Part shown: positions 27,100 through 35,471 of the stretch, piece after piece
Layout of the letters: every line of letters starts with the position of its first letter
How positions within the stretch are numbered: position 1 is the first letter of the stretch
Source of the DNA: Ktedonobacteraceae bacterium
GTDB lineage: Bacteria > Chloroflexota > Ktedonobacteria > Ktedonobacterales > Ktedonobacteraceae
Direction of reading: 5' to 3'
Assembly: GCA_035653615.1 (NCBI GenBank)
Contig: DASRBN010000038.1
Location: 1 to 64,000, forward strand
Length of the DNA: 64,000 bases
Notes under the pieces: generated by a model
The model's input: the letters and a program-made list of their open reading frames with translations, nothing else
Told to the model about the DNA's origin: nothing
The model's database searches: none
Translations under genes and position numbers: made by a program

Positions 27100-27555
27100 C
27101 TAAGCGCGAACCGTGCTGACCTGCTTCTCAAAATTCTTGAAGAATTGGCCGAGCGCCATCTTCATTGCCCCGTTGATGACCATATCGGGGGTAGCGGCGA
27201 TCTTTCCTTCCATATCCGCGTGCCCACTATAGTTGAGCAGCGTTCCCTCGGCATCATCCGTGAGATCAATGGCGCAGGTGGCGCGGATGGTGCCAACTGA
27301 GCTGCTGGGTTCCGCTATGAAGACGACGCGCGACGGCGCAATTACTTCCCCTGTCTGCAAGAAGATGTTATACGGCCCTTTCAAGCCAGGAATATTTGGC
27401 GATACGACCAGCTTTAACTGGCGGCCCGTTGGGAAATCTACAAACTCGGCACTTTCGCAACCAGGCACGCAATTTTTGAGAACTTCAGGATTCAATAGAG
27501 CTTGAAATACTTGTGGGCGAGGTGCTTTCACCTTCTGATTACCCGAAACATCCAT
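27100..27555 (-). CDS. CoxG-type SRPBCC protein
   Basis: 151 residues: MDVSGNQKVKAPRPQVFQAL, NPEVLKNCVPGCESAE and LLNYSGHADMEGKIAATPDM are signatures of carbon monoxide dehydrogenase subunit G, a START-like fold that binds hydrophobic molecules and anchors or matures molybdenum CO dehydrogenase. No coxMSL genes lie nearby, so a CO role cannot be claimed. A second member is at 44092-44796. A promoter (TTGAGC, 18 bp, TATAAT) lies at 27669-27698 on the minus strand. Confidence 0.85.
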   Translation of the reverse strand: MDVSGNQKVKAPRPQVFQALLNPEVLKNCVPGCESAEFVDFPTGRQLKLVVSPNIPGLKGPYNIFLQTGEVIAPSRVVFIAEPSSSVGTIRATCAIDLTDDAEGTLLNYSGHADMEGKIAATPDMVINGAMKMALGQFFKNFEKQVSTVRA

Positions 27556-27668
27556 ATGAACGTTTACCCCTCTTTATACTTAGAATTTTTTCTCTCACGG
27601 CTTCCGGCAATGAGATACTTTTATGTATGCCAGAAAGCGATGCGAGAGAATACGCTTTACAAGGCAGT

Positions 27669-27698
27669 ATTATAGCCTGATGCATTTGGATTGCTCAA
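27669..27698 (-). promoter_or_regulatory. Promoter of the coxG-like gene
   Basis: Minus strand TTGAGC (27698-27693), 18-bp spacer, TATAAT (27674-27669), 114 bp before the start codon. Confidence 0.6.
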
Positions 27699-27786
27699 TA
27701 GAACGGGTCAGAAGTACTAGGATATATGAGGGGCGTACTTCAGGGCGCGATAATGCAGTTAAACAGAATAGTTCGGTAATGGACGG

Positions 27787-27815
27787 AGGGCCGATCAATC
27801 GGCCCCTACACGCCC
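27787..27815. repeat. GGGCCGATCAATCGGCCC repeat at the end of the Yip1 gene
   Basis: An 18-bp perfect palindrome (27788-27805) followed by CTACACGCCC. The stop codon of the Yip1-type gene (27806-27808) is the CTA of this repeat. Confidence 0.65.
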
Positions 27816-28585
27816 AGGGAAACAAGGATAAAAGTCCAGAGAATCAAGGCTCCCACAGCTAAGGGGATGAGGAGCAGAGCGGTGATGACCGCGGCTGCTG
27901 TGGCTTTTCCACCCGTCAGGCGATGGACGGCAACGTTCGCAAAGCTTTGTAGCACGATGCTGTAGACGAAGCATACGATAGCCAGGAAAGCCGACAGGAA
28001 GTTGCCAAAAATAGGCAGAATCCCAACGACACTGACGGCGAGGCCAAACGGCACAAGAAAAAGCAGGGTGGTATAACACTGTTGCAAGAACGTTCCGCGC
28101 CCACCATAGGCCCTGGCGAGCAGGTAGAGGATAGCCATCAGTAAGAAAAACAGAACGGGTATCAGGATAAAAAGCCCCAGCGTCGAGCCAAGCGTAAGCG
28201 CCCGGATTACGGATGGACTGCTCAGGCCTGTGGGGCTTGCCGGGTTGGGAGTAGCAGGCAGTGAAAAGAGCGAGACAAGGAAGGCAAGCACTGCGGCAAT
28301 GATCGCATAGCCGAGCAATTGAATCCAGACCATGCTCCAACTGGCCTGCGCCATCTCTACCAGAAATGTTTCCGCGTATGGTTTAGTCACTACACGCTTA
28401 TATTGTTCCGGCAACTGGCGAATTGCTTCGGCGAGAGGGAGAGGCGCGGCAGCCGGTGGAATAAAGCCGAAGTCTGGCCAATATGTCGGGTCGGCATCGC
28501 GTGTATCATGCTTTTTCGCCCCATTGGAAGCAGCCCCGGGGCCTCGCCCATTATTGTTCGATTTGCGACCAGGTATCCATGCCAT
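27806..28585 (-). CDS. Yip1-domain membrane protein
   Basis: About 260 residues. A Pro/Ala-rich cytoplasmic N-terminus of about 85 residues (PDFGFIPPAAAPLPLAEAIR) is followed by five hydrophobic segments in Yip1 style (MVWIQLLGYAIIAAVLAFLV, LGLFILIPVLFFLLMAILYL, and so on). Function in bacteria unknown. The frame allows GTG 28594; ATG 28585 is preferred because AGG sits at proper distance. It follows the MgtE-like gene by about 30 bp, so the two form an operon. The stop codon lies inside a palindromic repeat. Confidence 0.78.
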   Translation of the reverse strand: MAWIPGRKSNNNGRGPGAASNGAKKHDTRDADPTYWPDFGFIPPAAAPLPLAEAIRQLPEQYKRVVTKPYAETFLVEMAQASWSMVWIQLLGYAIIAAVLAFLVSLFSLPATPNPASPTGLSSPSVIRALTLGSTLGLFILIPVLFFLLMAILYLLARAYGGRGTFLQQCYTTLLFLVPFGLAVSVVGILPIFGNFLSAFLAIVCFVYSIVLQSFANVAVHRLTGGKATAAAVITALLLIPLAVGALILWTFILVSLGV

Positions 28586-28614
28586 AGGTATCACCTATCC
28601 CACAGTGGACATCA

Positions 28615-29928
28615 TCAATACATTCTGGTTGGTTTGCGACGCCGCTCGTTGGGTAGCAGCACATCCAGCGCGTCATCGACGGTGACAACGCCTTCGAGAA
28701 TGCCCTCGTCGCTCACGACAGGAACGGCCAGCAGGTTATATTTCGCCATGATCTCGGCGACGGTTCGCGGATCGGTATCCGGGCGGACGGTAATCGTATC
28801 CGTCTCCATCACTTCCTTTAGAGATAGCGTGGGATCGGAGATCAGCAGATCCCAGAGAGAAACGACGCCCAGTAAAGAACTTTCATCCGATGTCTCATCG
28901 GCAACACAATACACATAAGCGGCCCGTACATCCTGCTCGCTCATATAAGCGCGGACGGTATCGATTGCCTCGGCGACGGTCTTACCGGTATTGAGGGCAA
29001 TAAAATTAGTGGTCATGAGACCGCCCGCCGAATCTTCTTCATATTCCAATAATTCCTGGACATCCTCGGATTCCTCGGGAGTCATCAGACGTAAGAGTTC
29101 CTGGGCGCGTTCTTCGGGAAGGGTCGCCAGCAAATCGGCGGCCTCGTCCGGCTCCATGGCTTGCAGGATATCAGCGGCCCGCTCCGGGCGAATGTTCTCC
29201 AGAATATGACTTTGCCGTTCGGTATCGATCTCTTCGAGCGCATCGGCGGCCGTCTCGTCGTCCAGACCTTCAATCAAACGCGCGCCCTGACCGGGAGTCA
29301 GTTGATGGACGATATCGGCGATATCGGCAGGGTGCAATTCCGCAAGCTGCCCGCTCACGGGGCGCAACGGCCCGGTTAAGCCTTCAGGCGTAGTACCTGC
29401 CGGAGGTTCCCCTTTGTCCTGCTCTTCATTCATATCCTCTTCAGGAGGGGGCGTACCAATGAGTTCGATACGATTCCACGGAATCAATTTGGCGGGGGAA
29501 CGCCTGCTATTGGCGCCGAGCAGCCAGGAGGGCGCGAGCCTGCGCACCAACCCGAGGGAGCTATTATCGATGCCGAGAATGTGCCAGTTATCGTCGAAGC
29601 AGATATCGTTTACGCGCACGGCCTTCTTGCGCGCAAGATCGATGACCTGCTTATCAAGCACATCCTGTGCCAGGCTGATCAGCGGCGAAAATGTAGCAAT
29701 GGACTGAGCAGAAAGCTGTTCTAGAGGGACACGCAGGCGCAGAACGTTGCCCTGCCATGCGACGGATTCAGCAGGCACGTACCAGCGCTGATCCTCCTGC
29801 CCCTCGACCAGCAAGATTGTGCGGGGCGCAGGCTCTTCCTGCGCTATGAATATATCAGCGATTTTCCCTACTCGCGCACCCTCCGAATCCTCGATGGGCG
29901 CGCCGAGCAGTTGACTAAGGTACTGCAT
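28615..29928 (-). CDS. PRC-barrel / MgtE-N / CBS domain protein without transporter domain
   Basis: 437 residues. Residues 1-80 look like a PRC-barrel (LLGAPIEDSEGARVGKIADI), repeated weakly at about 95-150. From about 200 comes the MgtE N domain, a superhelix (ELHPADIADIVHQLTPGQGA, LEEIDTERQSHILENIRPER), then two CBS domains (GGLMTTNFIALNTGKTV; METDTITVRPDTDPRTVAEI). In MgtE these sense cytoplasmic Mg2+ and gate the channel, but the five-helix channel domain is absent here. A soluble Mg2+ or nucleotide sensor is likely. First gene of a pair with Yip1. Confidence 0.85.
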   Translation of the reverse strand: MQYLSQLLGAPIEDSEGARVGKIADIFIAQEEPAPRTILLVEGQEDQRWYVPAESVAWQGNVLRLRVPLEQLSAQSIATFSPLISLAQDVLDKQVIDLARKKAVRVNDICFDDNWHILGIDNSSLGLVRRLAPSWLLGANSRRSPAKLIPWNRIELIGTPPPEEDMNEEQDKGEPPAGTTPEGLTGPLRPVSGQLAELHPADIADIVHQLTPGQGARLIEGLDDETAADALEEIDTERQSHILENIRPERAADILQAMEPDEAADLLATLPEERAQELLRLMTPEESEDVQELLEYEEDSAGGLMTTNFIALNTGKTVAEAIDTVRAYMSEQDVRAAYVYCVADETSDESSLLGVVSLWDLLISDPTLSLKEVMETDTITVRPDTDPRTVAEIMAKYNLLAVPVVSDEGILEGVVTVDDALDVLLPNERRRKPTRMY

Positions 29929-29943
29929 AGTTTCTATTATATA

Positions 29944-31701
29944 CTATATTTCGACGCGGGAGTCTGGTTGGTGAGGAGCTTGAAACGTGTTGCGCGCACC
30001 CCGCTCCGTATAGGGCACTCCGACCGTTTCCCGCTCGAATGCCTGATCAGAGAGATTCTTCGCTTCGCTCAGAATGGCATGCTCCTCTTGTTTTTCGTTC
30101 TCCAGGCGCACACAGGCGCCGATGAAATCGCGGAAGAGCGGGTGCGGGCGCGTGGGACGACTCTTAAATTCAGGGTGGAACTGCGACGCGACAAACCAGG
30201 GATGATCCGCCAGTTCAACGACCTCAACCAGGCTATTATCGGCAGAACGACCGCTCACTATAACGCCATTGGATTCCATACGCTTGCGGAATTCATTATT
30301 AAATTCATAACGATGGCGATGGCGTTCAAACACGATAGGCTCACCATAAGCGGCATAGGCTCTGGTGCCGGGAGTCAGACAGCAGACCCAGTTACCAAGG
30401 CGCATTGTGCCACCCTTGTCGGCCACCTGGCGCTGCGTCACCATCAGGTCAATGACAGGATTAGGCGTCTGGGGATCGAATTCCGTACTGTTAGCGCCTG
30501 CCAGACCCAGGACATTGCGCGCATACTCAATCATCGCCACCTGCAAGCCCAGGCACAGGCCCAGGTACGGCTTGTTATTACGGCGCGCAAAGTTAGCTGC
30601 CTTTACCTTTCCCTCGATGCCGCGATGACCGAAGCCGCCGGGAATCACGATACCGGCCACATCTTCCAGCAATTCGGTATATCCCTCGCCCATGCTCTCC
30701 AGGGCCTCGGAATTGATCCATTGAATATCTATATCAACATCGTGATACCAACCGGCATGCCGCAGCGCCTCGGCAACCGAGAGGTAGGCATCGTGCAGTT
30801 CAACATACTTACCGACGAGACCAATCTTGATGCTGCGGCGCGGGCGTTTGATCTTTTCTACCAGTTCGCGCCATTCCTGCATTTGAGCGGGATGTTCAGG
30901 CAGACCAAGCTCCTGCACCAGGTATTCTCCCAATCCCGCCTCTTCCAGGATCAAGGGAACCTCATAAATCGTCTCGGTTGTGAGCAGGGGAACGACCGCC
31001 CGCTCTTCGATATTGCAGAACAGCGCGATTTTCTCGCGCAATTCATCGCTGAGGGGATAATCTGAGCGACAGAGGATCACATCGGGTTGAATACCAACAC
31101 GTAGCAACTCTTTGACGCTGTGCTGGGTCGGCTTAGTTTTTAGCTCTTTGGTCGCCATCAGGTAGGGCAGCAGCGTGACATGCATATACAGGACATCACG
31201 GCGCCCGACATCCTTGCGCATCTGGCGAATAGCCTCTAGGAAGGGCTCGCCTTCGATATCGCCGACGGTACCACCGACTTCGACAATGACTACGTCGGCA
31301 TCGGAACGACGGGCCACATTGTGGATGCGTTCCTTAATCTCGTTGGTGATATGCGGGATGACCTGGATGGTGCCGCCGAGATATTCTCCACGACGCTCTT
31401 TAGCGATAACAGAGGCATAGACCTGGCCGGTGGTTACATTATTGGCCTGTAAGGCAGGCTCATCGGTAAAACGCTCATAGTGGCCAAGGTCCAGGTCGGT
31501 TTCGGCGCCATCATCGGTGACAAAGACTTCCCCATGCTGGTAGGGCGACATGGTGCCAGGATCAACATTAATATAAGGGTCGAGTTTCATCAGGGAGACG
31601 GAGACACCACGGTTCTTGAGCAAGCGGCCTAGCGAGGCGACCGTTATACCCTTACCCACCGATGATGCCACACCGCCCGTTACAAAGATAAATTTTGACA
31701 T
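29944..31701 (-). CDS. pyrG: CTP synthase with repeat-encoded C-terminal extension
   Basis: Makes CTP from UTP, ATP and glutamine. The frame runs to 31794, but AAGGAGG before ATG 31701 ([18 protein letters not shown]) is the true start, giving 585 residues. The synthetase domain ([29 protein letters not shown]) and class I amidotransferase domain ([13 protein letters not shown], nucleophile in [19 protein letters not shown]) are complete. CTP synthases usually end near residue 545; here about 40 more residues follow, including [13 protein letters not shown], which is the translation of a palindromic repeat at 30051-30081. The tail is thus an acquired extension. Confidence 0.96.
   Translation of the reverse strand: MSKFIFVTGGVASSVGKGITVASLGRLLKNRGVSVSLMKLDPYINVDPGTMSPYQHGEVFVTDDGAETDLDLGHYERFTDEPALQANNVTTGQVYASVIAKERRGEYLGGTIQVIPHITNEIKERIHNVARRSDADVVIVEVGGTVGDIEGEPFLEAIRQMRKDVGRRDVLYMHVTLLPYLMATKELKTKPTQHSVKELLRVGIQPDVILCRSDYPLSDELREKIALFCNIEERAVVPLLTTETIYEVPLILEEAGLGEYLVQELGLPEHPAQMQEWRELVEKIKRPRRSIKIGLVGKYVELHDAYLSVAEALRHAGWYHDVDIDIQWINSEALESMGEGYTELLEDVAGIVIPGGFGHRGIEGKVKAANFARRNNKPYLGLCLGLQVAMIEYARNVLGLAGANSTEFDPQTPNPVIDLMVTQRQVADKGGTMRLGNWVCCLTPGTRAYAAYGEPIVFERHRHRYEFNNEFRKRMESNGVIVSGRSADNSLVEVVELADHPWFVASQFHPEFKSRPTRPHPLFRDFIGACVRLENEKQEEHAILSEAKNLSDQAFERETVGVPYTERGARNTFQAPHQPDSRVEI
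30051..30081. repeat. ATTCTTCGCT repeat inside pyrG
   Basis: AGAGATTCTTCGCTTCGCTC then AGAATGGCATG, a single arm of the family, in frame within the 3' end of pyrG. Confidence 0.8.
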
Positions 31702-31828
31702 GCGATCCTCCTTACCCGTAGTCACGAGCCCGAGCGATGCTGCCGATATGGCCGGTGGATGGCTCCAAGGGTTCCATCTCGCATCCACATCCACCTCTCG
31801 CTCCTACGGGCTTGTAGGTAGAGTTGCC

Positions 31829-32479
31829 CTACATTGATGAGACTTTTAAGCGCGCTTCTAAAATGACGATTTGCATTTCAGCAGGCACGGTATTACGCGT
31901 TATCACTAATTTCGGCTGTGTCGTCACAGTTTCAACGCCCATCTCACGACAGAACTTGTCGAGAGGGTCGGGACTTTCTCCTGAGCCGGGGCGATAGTGC
32001 ATAGGAATAACGATCCGCGGTTCTACCTGGCTGATCACCTCCGCAGCCTGAGCTGCATTGAGGGTATGCTGCCCGCTAATCGGAATCAATAGCACATCGG
32101 CATCGGCGACCTCTTCCAGCTGTTCCTCTTGCAGGATATGGCCCAGGTCGCCTAAATGACAAATTACTATTTCATCCATATGAATGACATAAATGGTATT
32201 GCGCCCCAACTCCTGCCCGCGTTTATTATCGTGATAGGAGGGGACGCCGGTAATCAAGACATCACTGATCTCATATTCGCCTGGGCCGCGCACAACATAT
32301 GGTTCCCCCGCAACACCCTGAACATAATTATGCCCGGGATGGTTATGACTGATGGTGACGATGGGGGCATTGACCTTACCCAGCGAGTAACCCGGCTGAG
32401 GAGAAAAGGGATCGGTGATCAACGTAACATTTTTGCCACGCAACTGAAAACAGGAGTGGCCAAACCAGGAAATTTCCAT
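31829..32479 (-). CDS. MBL-fold metal-dependent hydrolase (UPF0173/UlaG-like)
   Basis: 216 residues of the metallo-beta-lactamase fold: MEISWFGHSCFQLRGKNVTL, ITDPFSP, VTISHNHPGHNYV, GEYEISDVLITGVPSYHD, HLGDLGH, IPMHYRPG. The metal motif normally reads HxHxDH; here it is HNHPGH, with Gly for the Asp that binds the second metal, so the site may hold one metal or act differently. No other clue to substrate. It is transcribed with pyrG downstream (128 bp gap), perhaps together. Confidence 0.85.
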   Translation of the reverse strand: MEISWFGHSCFQLRGKNVTLITDPFSPQPGYSLGKVNAPIVTISHNHPGHNYVQGVAGEPYVVRGPGEYEISDVLITGVPSYHDNKRGQELGRNTIYVIHMDEIVICHLGDLGHILQEEQLEEVADADVLLIPISGQHTLNAAQAAEVISQVEPRIVIPMHYRPGSGESPDPLDKFCREMGVETVTTQPKLVITRNTVPAEMQIVILEARLKVSSM

Positions 32480-32642
32480 ACAGGTTAAGATTCGCTTTTC
32501 TCAATAAGTTCGGGCGGGGACTACTGTCCTCGCCCGAATTCTATTGTACCACAAGGATAGATGTTCTACAAGGGGATAGCCAATATTGGGATATGGTTCA
32601 CTTTCTGTCTAAAGCACAACCTTGGGAGTTCTTTTTTGCAGT

Positions 32643-32930
32643 TCAGGCATCAACAATTGTCCATTCTATGCGCTTCCCTAGACTGGCCGCATAGCGCTGT
32701 AACGTCGATAGTCGTGGATCAACGACCCCGGCCTCTAATCGTGCAATGGCCGGTTGCGAGGTTTTGATGCGTTTTGCCAGGGCGCTTTGTGAAATTCGAG
32801 AGCGACTCCGGACATTAGCCAGCGCATTCAATAAAGCTCGCCTCTGGCGTGCTTCTTCCATTAATGCGGGGAATTCAGGATTTCGCTTAGTTGATTCGTC
32901 GATCATTTCGTCAAGGAAATCTTTTTCCAT
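32643..32930 (-). CDS. higA: HigA-type antitoxin (XRE family)
   Basis: 95 residues from ATG 32930 (MEKDFLDEM), which has AAGGAGAAG upstream; the frame could extend to 32951. The HTH is SRISQSALAKRIKTSQPAIARLEAG. The long N-terminal helix and the position downstream of a RelE/HigB-like toxin fit the HigA antitoxin: it would bind the toxin and the shared promoter. Unlike normal higBA pairs, where the genes nearly touch, 200 bp holding CRISPR-like repeats separate them here. With its toxin frameshifted, HigA may be an orphan. Confidence 0.8.
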   Translation of the reverse strand: MEKDFLDEMIDESTKRNPEFPALMEEARQRRALLNALANVRSRSRISQSALAKRIKTSQPAIARLEAGVVDPRLSTLQRYAASLGKRIEWTIVDA

Positions 32931-32949
32931 GCATCTTCTCCTTCTTTTC

Positions 32950-33128
32950 ATAAGAATCTCGAACGGGCTTGCCAGATCATTCAGCTACAAGCCAACATAA
33001 GCCCGAGCCTATCGCATGGAGTTTCAATCCCCAACGGGCTTCCCAGACATTTTAGCTTGTTTTTAATAAGTGGAGAAGCTTCATTGTTGAGGTGTTTCAA
33101 TCCCCAACGGGCCTCCCAGACATTTTAG
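32950..33128 (-). CRISPR. CRISPR-like mini-array: three repeats, two spacers
   Basis: Two 35-bp repeats, 33021-33055 and 33094-33128, differ at one base; each begins GTTTCAATCCCCAACGGG on +. A third, degenerate copy lies at 32950-32984. Spacers are 38 nt (33056-33093) and 36 nt (32985-33020) and are unrelated. Read on the minus strand each repeat ends GGGGATTGAAAC, the classic 3' end giving the ATTGAAAC crRNA tag, and the degenerate copy is then the last, as expected for the leader-distal end. No cas gene is in the window. It lies between the higB stop (33130) and higA. Confidence 0.7.
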
Positions 33129-33129
33129 T

Positions 33130-33515
33130 CTAATGCTCCTGGCTAGCTCGTTTTGCTTCCCCGCGCCTTCGCCAATCTGCTAATCTTTGTTCTGCTAATT
33201 TAATATGGTTCCTGGGTGTTTGCTGCGTTTTTTTCTGAAATCCTTCCAAAGAAAGGAGTATGTGTTGATAGCGCCCTTCACAAGCAAAAAGGATACGATA
33301 AGCTTTCGTGTTGTAGGTAGCACGTACTTCATAGATATCCTTATGCAAATGGCGGGCTACTGCTTTACCGTACTTGCGTACATGCTCCATTTCTTCAAGG
33401 ATGGCAGCACGATCTTCATCGGTAGGGCCAGTAAGAAATCTTTTATGGGTCTGGCTCCATTTTCAGTTTGATAGTCGCGCCACTGTCTTTTATGTTCGGA
33501 ATGCTCACTATTCAT
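33130..33515 (-). pseudogene. higB: HigB/RelE-type toxin gene with a frameshift
   Basis: From ATG 33515 (MNSEHSEHKRQWRDYQTENG) one frame encodes ARPIKDFLLALP, then the homology moves to another frame as DEDRAAILEEMEHVRKYG and runs through DIYEVRATYNTKAYRILFAC to a stop at 33130. Restoring one G near 33425 (CCGGAT for CCGAT) joins the two into a normal toxin of about 128 residues. The toxins are ribosome-dependent mRNA endonucleases. As written the gene is broken; a sequencing error is the alternative. Confidence 0.8.
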
Positions 33516-33532
33516 TACATTCCTCTGTTTGA

Positions 33533-33561
33533 AGTATATCAAATATGATATGATTTTTCAA
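33533..33561 (-). promoter_or_regulatory. higBA promoter with palindromic operator
   Basis: Minus strand TTGAAA (33561-33556), 17-bp spacer, TATACT (33538-33533). The inverted repeat ATATCA-AATA-TGATAT (33536-33551) fills the spacer, the likely HigA site. Confidence 0.7.
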
Positions 33562-33574
33562 GCTGGTTGATAAA

Positions 33575-33627
33575 TATAAAAAGAGGTAAGCCAGCAAGTG
33601 TTGTATGCTGGCTTACCTCTTTTTATA
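33575..33627. terminator. Perfect 22-bp bidirectional terminator
   Basis: Arms 33575-33596 and 33606-33627 are fully complementary (TATAAAAAGAGGTAAGCCAG..), loop of 9 nt, with T-runs on both strands. It ends the glycosyltransferase transcript on the minus strand. Confidence 0.9.
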
Positions 33628-33632
33628 TCCTG

Positions 33633-35045
33633 CTAGATTTCATTATTGGCCGTGAAAGCGGCCAATATCGCTTCATCGACAAGCGGACCGGTAACTGTCA
33701 TACCACCGTTGGGGGCCTTAGAGGCAAATGTCAGCGAGCTGTGAGCTACCGTCACCCTCACCTCTCTGCCTCGCGCACCGACGCGCACAGTACTGCTCTC
33801 TACTATTTTTTTGATGCGCTGGGCGACAATTTCCGCTCCATGCTGGTCGGCGCGAATAACGGCCGTCATGATACCGGGACCATTGATCGAGAGCCGGTCC
33901 TCTTTGCGAATCCTGGTGCGCAGGAGCGGCAGGAACTTGCGCGCGGCTTCGGTCGCCTCGCGATCCTCACGCTCGCGATGCACATCGGTATGTTTCGCGC
34001 CCTCGAGGATGAAGCGGAAGACGATCACGCTCTGGGCGTTGCAGATGCGGCGTACCTTGCGCTCACCGGCCTCCAGGTCTTTTGTAGACTCGACGGCCTG
34101 CCAGATATGGTGTTCGCGTTTGCGCCAGTAATCGTAATTACCCTGCATGCGCGCAATGCCTTCCAGAGCGATGGCGCCCAGCGTCCACATCGCCTGCTTT
34201 GGACTACTCATAGTAAAATCGCGACAGGCAATGAGCTGGCGAGCAATGGGCGTGACTTTCATTGTCGAGGCTTCGTAGTTTTGCTGCTTGAGCACTTTTA
34301 GATGGCCCGCGTAAATGCGGCGGCGCTGTTTGAGGAAATCGCGCACCGTGACGGGACCCTTGTTGTAGACGACGCTATTAGGTTTATACAGGAGCTTAAA
34401 GCCAAGCTGGGAGATCAGGGCTTGAATGGAGATTTCATCGACGGCGCTATCGACCGGGATGCCCGAGATAACATTGCGGAAGGCAATTACCTCGCCAAGT
34501 TTGGGATGAATGCGAGCAACTCGATCATGCAGGCGCCACAGGAGATGCACGGTATGCCCCATAAAGGTTGATGGATCGTTGACCGGCACGGGACGCCCGC
34601 CGACCATACCGACGGATGGGTCTTTAAAGGGGGCACAGAGATTTTCTAAGGATGAAGTTTCAGGAATGATATCGGCGCCAATCAGGATGACCACGGGACT
34701 GGTTGCCTGTTTGAGAAAGAGGTTGATAGCAGAGGCTTTGCCTTCGCGCTTCTCCTGCACGCACAAGCGCACGCGCGGCTCTTGCAGAGCAATTTCAGAG
34801 ACGATGGGCACGGTACGATCGGTACATCCGCTGGCAACGACGATGATTTCTTCAAGCTGGAAAGAAGGGCCTGTCTGTTCAAGCACTGCCTTTATCGTGC
34901 GAGCGATATTAGCCTCTTCATTATATGCCATTATGCCGACGCTGCATCCAATACTCTCATTTGTTTCTGATTCCGGCTGGGGGAAACAAGCCGGTATTTG
35001 CTCTAATTGAACTTCATTCACGACATTAGTTGCCATCAACGGCAT
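33633..35045 (-). CDS. Family 2 glycosyltransferase fused to a degenerate GGDEF domain
   Basis: 470 residues. Residues 30-270 are a GT2 catalytic domain: GIMAYNEEANIARTIKAVLE, EIIVVASGCTDRT, EKREGKASAINLFL, the metal motif as GADI, and a late QRRRIYAG in place of the usual QxxRW. Residues about 345-470 follow the GGDEF fold (LPLLRTRIRKEDRLSING, AVIRADQHGAEIVAQRIKKI, VRVTVAHSSLTF), but the active motif reads NGPGIM, so no cyclic di-GMP synthesis is expected. No TM helices are obvious. RBS AAAGGAG; a strong leader hairpin lies at 35081-35140. Confidence 0.8.
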   Translation of the reverse strand: MPLMATNVVNEVQLEQIPACFPQPESETNESIGCSVGIMAYNEEANIARTIKAVLEQTGPSFQLEEIIVVASGCTDRTVPIVSEIALQEPRVRLCVQEKREGKASAINLFLKQATSPVVILIGADIIPETSSLENLCAPFKDPSVGMVGGRPVPVNDPSTFMGHTVHLLWRLHDRVARIHPKLGEVIAFRNVISGIPVDSAVDEISIQALISQLGFKLLYKPNSVVYNKGPVTVRDFLKQRRRIYAGHLKVLKQQNYEASTMKVTPIARQLIACRDFTMSSPKQAMWTLGAIALEGIARMQGNYDYWRKREHHIWQAVESTKDLEAGERKVRRICNAQSVIVFRFILEGAKHTDVHREREDREATEAARKFLPLLRTRIRKEDRLSINGPGIMTAVIRADQHGAEIVAQRIKKIVESSTVRVGARGREVRVTVAHSSLTFASKAPNGGMTVTGPLVDEAILAAFTANNEI

Positions 35046-35080
35046 CTCCTTTTGCGAGATTGATATCGGGGATATTTTCT

Positions 35081-35140
35081 GTAGATACAGCTAGAGAGGC
35101 AAGTTCTCCTGATAGCTTGAGAACTTGCCCTCGTATCTAC
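35081..35140 (-). promoter_or_regulatory. Structured leader of the glycosyltransferase mRNA
   Basis: Two stacked perfect helices, GTAGATAC/GTATCTAC (35081-35088 with 35133-35140) and GGCAAGTTCTC/GAGAACTTGCC (35098-35108 with 35119-35129), 36 bp before the start codon. There is no T-run, so it is not a simple terminator. Confidence 0.55.
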
Positions 35141-35344
35141 TTATTCTTATTTAGAACTCGATACTCATTTCCAGTGACCTCCCCTTGGCTCAGGAGAGAG
35201 CATACCATTGAGATGCTGGTGTTCCAATAGAAATCGGGTTAAGATATGGTTGTGAATATTCAAATGTAGTTATGAATTTCTGTTTTCCCAGGACACACGA
35301 TGTGCGGTAGTCCTGGTTTCAAGCCTGCCTGCTTATGACCGGTC

Positions 35345-35374
35345 TTGACCCGATCTTGCTTCAGGGTTTATACT
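35345..35374 (+). promoter_or_regulatory. Promoter of the YdjM/HNH-like gene
   Basis: TTGACC (35345-35350), 18-bp spacer, TATACT (35369-35374), about 97 bp before the ATG. Between 35141 and 35344 I see no gene; a CCAGGAC/GTCCTGG pairing lies near 35288-35323. Confidence 0.65.
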
Positions 35375-35471
35375 TTTCCCGCCAGAGACGCATGAGTCTA
35401 TTTCTCTCATAAGCAATGAACGTTTGTGAAAACAGGATTTCCTTGTTTGCTCGAAAGGTACTACTAGAGGA

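Noticed and set aside
29911-31065. 384-residue plus-strand frame opposite pyrG
   Set aside because: Long only because it mirrors the conserved pyrG codons; no ribosome binding site or recognisable motif.
31702-31794. Longer PyrG start at 31794
   Set aside because: AAGGAGG before ATG 31701 and family alignment place the start at [10 protein letters not shown].
32485-32642. Strong terminator after higA
   Set aside because: A TTCGGGCG/CGCCCGAA hairpin is present near 32508-32541, but no T-run follows on either strand, so I did not list it as a terminator.
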